From the NCBI GenBank assembly GCA_021739635.1, contig JAIPBH010000003.1:62001-126000 (forward strand): 64,000 nt of DNA. The letters run 5' to 3'. Positions 61,615 to 64,000 of this stretch are shown piece after piece; the first letter of the stretch is position 1, and each line of letters starts with the position of its first letter. Below the pieces are notes generated by a model. It was not told the DNA's origin, made no database searches, and worked only from the letters and a program-made list of their open reading frames with translations. Source of the stretch: Flavobacteriaceae bacterium (GTDB lineage: Bacteria > Bacteroidota > Bacteroidia > Flavobacteriales > Flavobacteriaceae). Position numbers and translations under genes: made by a program.

Positions 61615-62355
61615 ATGAAGAAGAAGCTAGAATCTGAATTGATGAGTATAGCACACAGAATTCTCAAATTAAAGGGGAAGGAAGATGTTATGAAAATGCA
61701 TTTAGAAGTACAGGCTCTTTATGAAAAACTATCTGTATTAAAGTTTGCTGAAGAAAATATTAATGATGAAAATCCATCTATTGGCAGTAACTCATCTTTT
61801 TTTGGAATGCTTGATAATGCATTTAATAATACTATAAGTGATACAATTGAGGTTGAAGATAAGATTTATATTAATCTTGATGATGTAGAAGAAGAAGACA
61901 TTATGGAATCTGGTATGAAAACCATTAAAGATATGGTTGAACATATGCCTTTAGACACAGATAACGAAGATGTTTTGGAAACTCCAATATCGCAAAAACA
62001 ATATCACAAAAACGATTTTGAACACATTATAGCCGATTTTAAAAACATGCCTGTTTTTGAACCAGTTTTTAAAAACCAAAACGGATTTTCAGAAGACAAA
62101 AAATCTTTAAATGACAGACTTAAAGCAAAAAATTTAAATATTGGATTAAATGATAAATTGGCATTTATCAAACATTTGTTTGAAGGAAAGGCAGAAGATT
62201 ATGAAAGAGTTTTATCTCAAATTAATACTTCAGGTAGTTTTATTGAAGCCAGTAAGCTTATTCAAAATATTGTAAAACCAGACTATAATAATTGGCTTGG
62301 AAAAGAAGAAATAGAAGAGCGTTTTATGGAAATTATAGAAAGTAAATTCAATTAA
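61615..62355 (+). CDS. Hypothetical protein coupled to rsmI
   Basis: 246 aa; I recognise similar flavobacterial proteins beside rsmI but no function. An N-terminal helical, possibly coiled-coil segment (about 1-45, LMSIAHRILKLKG) is followed by a polar, acidic middle (about 50-165) and a folded C-terminal domain (about 166-246) with LNDRLKAKNLNIGLNDKLA and ASKLIQNIVKPDYNNWLG. There is no signal peptide. Its stop TAA overlaps the rsmI ATG (TAATG). Confidence 0.75.
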   Translation: MKKKLESELMSIAHRILKLKGKEDVMKMHLEVQALYEKLSVLKFAEENINDENPSIGSNSSFFGMLDNAFNNTISDTIEVEDKIYINLDDVEEEDIMESGMKTIKDMVEHMPLDTDNEDVLETPISQKQYHKNDFEHIIADFKNMPVFEPVFKNQNGFSEDKKSLNDRLKAKNLNIGLNDKLAFIKHLFEGKAEDYERVLSQINTSGSFIEASKLIQNIVKPDYNNWLGKEEIEERFMEIIESKFN

Positions 62356-63029
62356 TGGGTAAACTTTATATTGTACCAACACCTATTGGTAACTTAAAAG
62401 ATATGACTTTTAGAGCTGTTGAGGTTTTAAAAGAAGTAGATTTAATTTTGGCTGAAGACACGCGTACTTCAGGAAAATTACTCAAGCATTTTGAAATTTC
62501 TACACATATGCAGTCGCACCACATGCATAACGAGCACAAAACAGTTGAAAATCTTATTCAAAAATTAAAAAGCGGGATTAATGTTGCATTAATTAGTGAT
62601 GCAGGAACTCCCGCTATCTCAGACCCAGGATTTTTATTAACACGCGCTTGTATTGAAAATAATATAGAAGTAGATTGTTTGCCAGGCGCCACAGCTTTTG
62701 TACCTGCATTAGTAAACTCTGGTTTGCCAAATGATAAGTTTGTATTTGAAGGGTTTTTACCCGTAAAAAAAGGCAGACAAACAAGATTATTGTTGCTAGC
62801 CGAAGAAACCAGAACTATTATTTTTTATGAAAGTCCGCATAAACTATTAAAAACGTTAGCCAATTTTTGTGAGTATTTTGGTGAAGACAGAGACGTATCT
62901 GTTTCAAGAGAATTGACAAAGTTATATGAAGAAACTGTTCGTGGTTCAGCCAAAGAAGTTTTAACACATTACACAAATAAGCCACCAAAAGGAGAAATTG
63001 TTATTGTGGTTGGAGGTAAAGAAAAATAA
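62355..63029 (+). CDS. rsmI: 16S rRNA (cytidine-2'-O)-methyltransferase
   Basis: 224 aa tetrapyrrole-methylase-fold enzyme. It begins GKLYIVPTPIGNLKDMTFRA, followed by AEDTRTSGKLLKHF, SDAGTPAISDPGF, and LPGATAFVPALVNSGLP. It adds the 2'-O-methyl group of C1402 in 16S rRNA from SAM. The start is coupled to the preceding hypothetical gene by a TAATG overlap. It lacks the C-terminal extension of some homologues. Confidence 0.95.
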   Translation: MGKLYIVPTPIGNLKDMTFRAVEVLKEVDLILAEDTRTSGKLLKHFEISTHMQSHHMHNEHKTVENLIQKLKSGINVALISDAGTPAISDPGFLLTRACIENNIEVDCLPGATAFVPALVNSGLPNDKFVFEGFLPVKKGRQTRLLLLAEETRTIIFYESPHKLLKTLANFCEYFGEDRDVSVSRELTKLYEETVRGSAKEVLTHYTNKPPKGEIVIVVGGKEK

Positions 63030-63058
63030 CATAAAAGCACAAAAAACAGTTTTTTTAA

Positions 63059-63649
63059 TCAAATATGTTTCCCTTTTTCCCAGCCATATTTTCCTAAATA
63101 TTGAGTGCCACTTTCAACAGCTCCTTCTTCAATAGAAGTTCCCATGCTATCATTCCATCTATTTAAATAGCCAAATAATGAAATTACTCCTAGCATTTCA
63201 ACAATGTCTCCTTCATTCCAATATTTGTAAAGTCTTTCTTTTATTTTTTGATTAACTGCGTTTGGTATTTGTGAAGCTGCTAAACTAAAATCTAAAGCAG
63301 CTCGTTCCGCTTCGTTAAAGGCAGCATGTGTTCTGTATTCCCAAATGTTATCTAACTGTTCTTGATTCGCACCATAACGCTCTGCGGCTCTTATAGCATG
63401 AGCTTGACAATAACGGCAACCTGCTGCATTACTACTTACCCAAGCAATCATTCGTTTCAAGGCTGAAGTCACATTTCCTTCGTTAGCCATAACCGCTTTG
63501 TTTAGATTGATAAAAGCTTTGCTTATGGCTGGTCTTCTTTGCATTGTAAGAACTGAATTTGGACAAAACCCAAGAGTTTCATTAAAGAATTCAGCAAGGT
63601 TTTTGGTTTCTAAATCGTGGTCTGCAGAAAGTGGTGTAACTAGTGCCAT
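63059..63649 (-). CDS. AhpD-like carboxymuconolactone decarboxylase-family protein
   Basis: 196 aa. The conserved redox motif Cys78-x-x-Cys81 with His84 sits in AAGCRYCQAHAIRAAERYG, the signature of alkylhydroperoxidase AhpD-like and peroxidase-related proteins. The C-terminal half is helical, ending with WEKGKHI. It probably acts in peroxide detoxification with an unknown electron donor. It is divergent from the epimerase gene. Confidence 0.88.
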   Translation of the reverse strand: MALVTPLSADHDLETKNLAEFFNETLGFCPNSVLTMQRRPAISKAFINLNKAVMANEGNVTSALKRMIAWVSSNAAGCRYCQAHAIRAAERYGANQEQLDNIWEYRTHAAFNEAERAALDFSLAASQIPNAVNQKIKERLYKYWNEGDIVEMLGVISLFGYLNRWNDSMGTSIEEGAVESGTQYLGKYGWEKGKHI

Positions 63650-63671
63650 ATATTTATGTTTTCGTTATATT

Positions 63672-63679
63672 CAAAGGTA
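63672..63679 (-). promoter_or_regulatory. Candidate -7 box for the AhpD-like gene
   Basis: The minus strand reads TACCTTTG, matching TAnnTTTG, 22 bases before the ATG at 63649. Confidence 0.4.
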
Positions 63680-63718
63680 TAATTTTATTAACTTTCACGT
63701 ATAATAAAAAGATATTTT

Positions 63719-64000
63719 ATGGAGGTTATTTTAAGACCATTCGAACTAAAACTAAAGCATACTTTCACAATTTCAAGAGAGTCTTACAGTATGCAACCCA
63801 ATTTAATTGTTGAGCTAAAAGATGGAGAATTTTCTGGATTTGGTGAAGCAACATCTAACCCATATTATGGGATAACGGTACAAAAAATGATGGATGCAAT
63901 TAGGCCTCTTAAAGAAAAAATAGAAGCTACTCAAAATACTACGCCAGAAAAATTTTGGGATAAGATGTATCCTCATTTGAAACATAACATGTTTGCATTA
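63719..64000 (+). CDS. Enolase-superfamily dipeptide epimerase (N-terminal part)
   Basis: 94 codons from ATG at 63719 run to the right edge. The visible N-terminal capping domain, with LRPFELKLKHTFTISRES and FSGFGEATSNPYYGIT, matches the L-Ala-D/L-Glu epimerase branch of the mandelate-racemase/muconate-lactonising group. Members epimerise the glutamate of murein-derived dipeptides. The barrel with metal ligands lies outside the window, so specificity cannot be checked. Confidence 0.8.
   Translation, partial: MEVILRPFELKLKHTFTISRESYSMQPNLIVELKDGEFSGFGEATSNPYYGITVQKMMDAIRPLKEKIEATQNTTPEKFWDKMYPHLKHNMFAL

Noticed and set aside
1-64000. CRISPR arrays, rRNA genes and insertion sequences
   Set aside because: No regularly spaced palindromic repeats of CRISPR length, no rRNA-like sequence and no transposase gene were seen. 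The short iteron clusters have no unique spacers of constant length.

Overview
The window comes from an AT-rich member of the Bacteroidota, most likely a marine or aquatic Flavobacteriaceae. The signs are a type IX secretion (T9SS) C-terminal sorting domain, a PID-CTERM small protein, several CotH, M28 and prolyl-oligopeptidase exported proteins, Bacteroidota-type promoter boxes (TAnnTTTG), and a conserved flavobacterial layout of housekeeping genes. No species assignment is possible from the sequence alone.

Layout. 1-4022: exported and lipoprotein peptidases (M1 and S8) and a metallo-beta-lactamase fold hydrolase, all leftward. 4271-6091: a cation/proton antiporter with an RCK domain. 6179-16829: a leftward alpha-glucan cluster, in transcription order glgA/glgM-type GT4, glgC, glgE, maltokinase, glgB, then a GH31 glucosidase behind a terminator. 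Together these could make ADP-glucose, convert it to maltose-1-phosphate, polymerise it with GlgE and branch it with GlgB. No trehalose synthase is present. 17136-23402: lepA, a T9SS substrate, dusB, a LolC/E-type permease, rbfA and methylmalonyl-CoA epimerase.

23460-23533 is a tRNA gene with CAT anticodon. Its 3' end is the attachment site of a genomic island of about 20.2 kb (roughly 23537-43772), bounded by an imperfect 23-bp direct repeat. Every island gene reads leftward. From the right end it carries a tyrosine integrase, an unknown 296-aa protein, an excisionase-like HTH protein, a P4-type primase-helicase flanked by two iteron-like repeat clusters, a small polymerase-beta-like nucleotidyltransferase, and a five-gene type I restriction-modification operon. 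That operon contains a GmrSD-like DUF262/DUF1524 protein and ends in an uncharacterised 254-aa protein. Further left lie a recombination-type module (RecA-like ATPase, DUF3871 protein, small proteins), a three-gene surface-lipoprotein operon and a small two-helix membrane protein. No conjugation, capsid or transposase genes are visible, so the element looks like a satellite-like or mobilisable island carrying defence cargo.

43892-64000 returns to the core chromosome: a CotH lipoprotein, a PID-CTERM protein, ribE, pdxA, the DUF177-rpmF pair, fabH-accB-accC, a DadA-like oxidoreductase with mtgA and a GreA-like protein, an ABC ATPase, prolyl oligopeptidase, an M28 peptidase, asd, mscL, alr-tdk, rsmI, an AhpD-like protein and the start of an enolase-superfamily dipeptide epimerase. 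The most interesting parts are the island: the DUF262-containing hsd operon with its unknown tail gene, the iteron clusters, and the paired 11-bp-spaced TGTACG repeats at both island ends, which on the right overlap a predicted integrase promoter.
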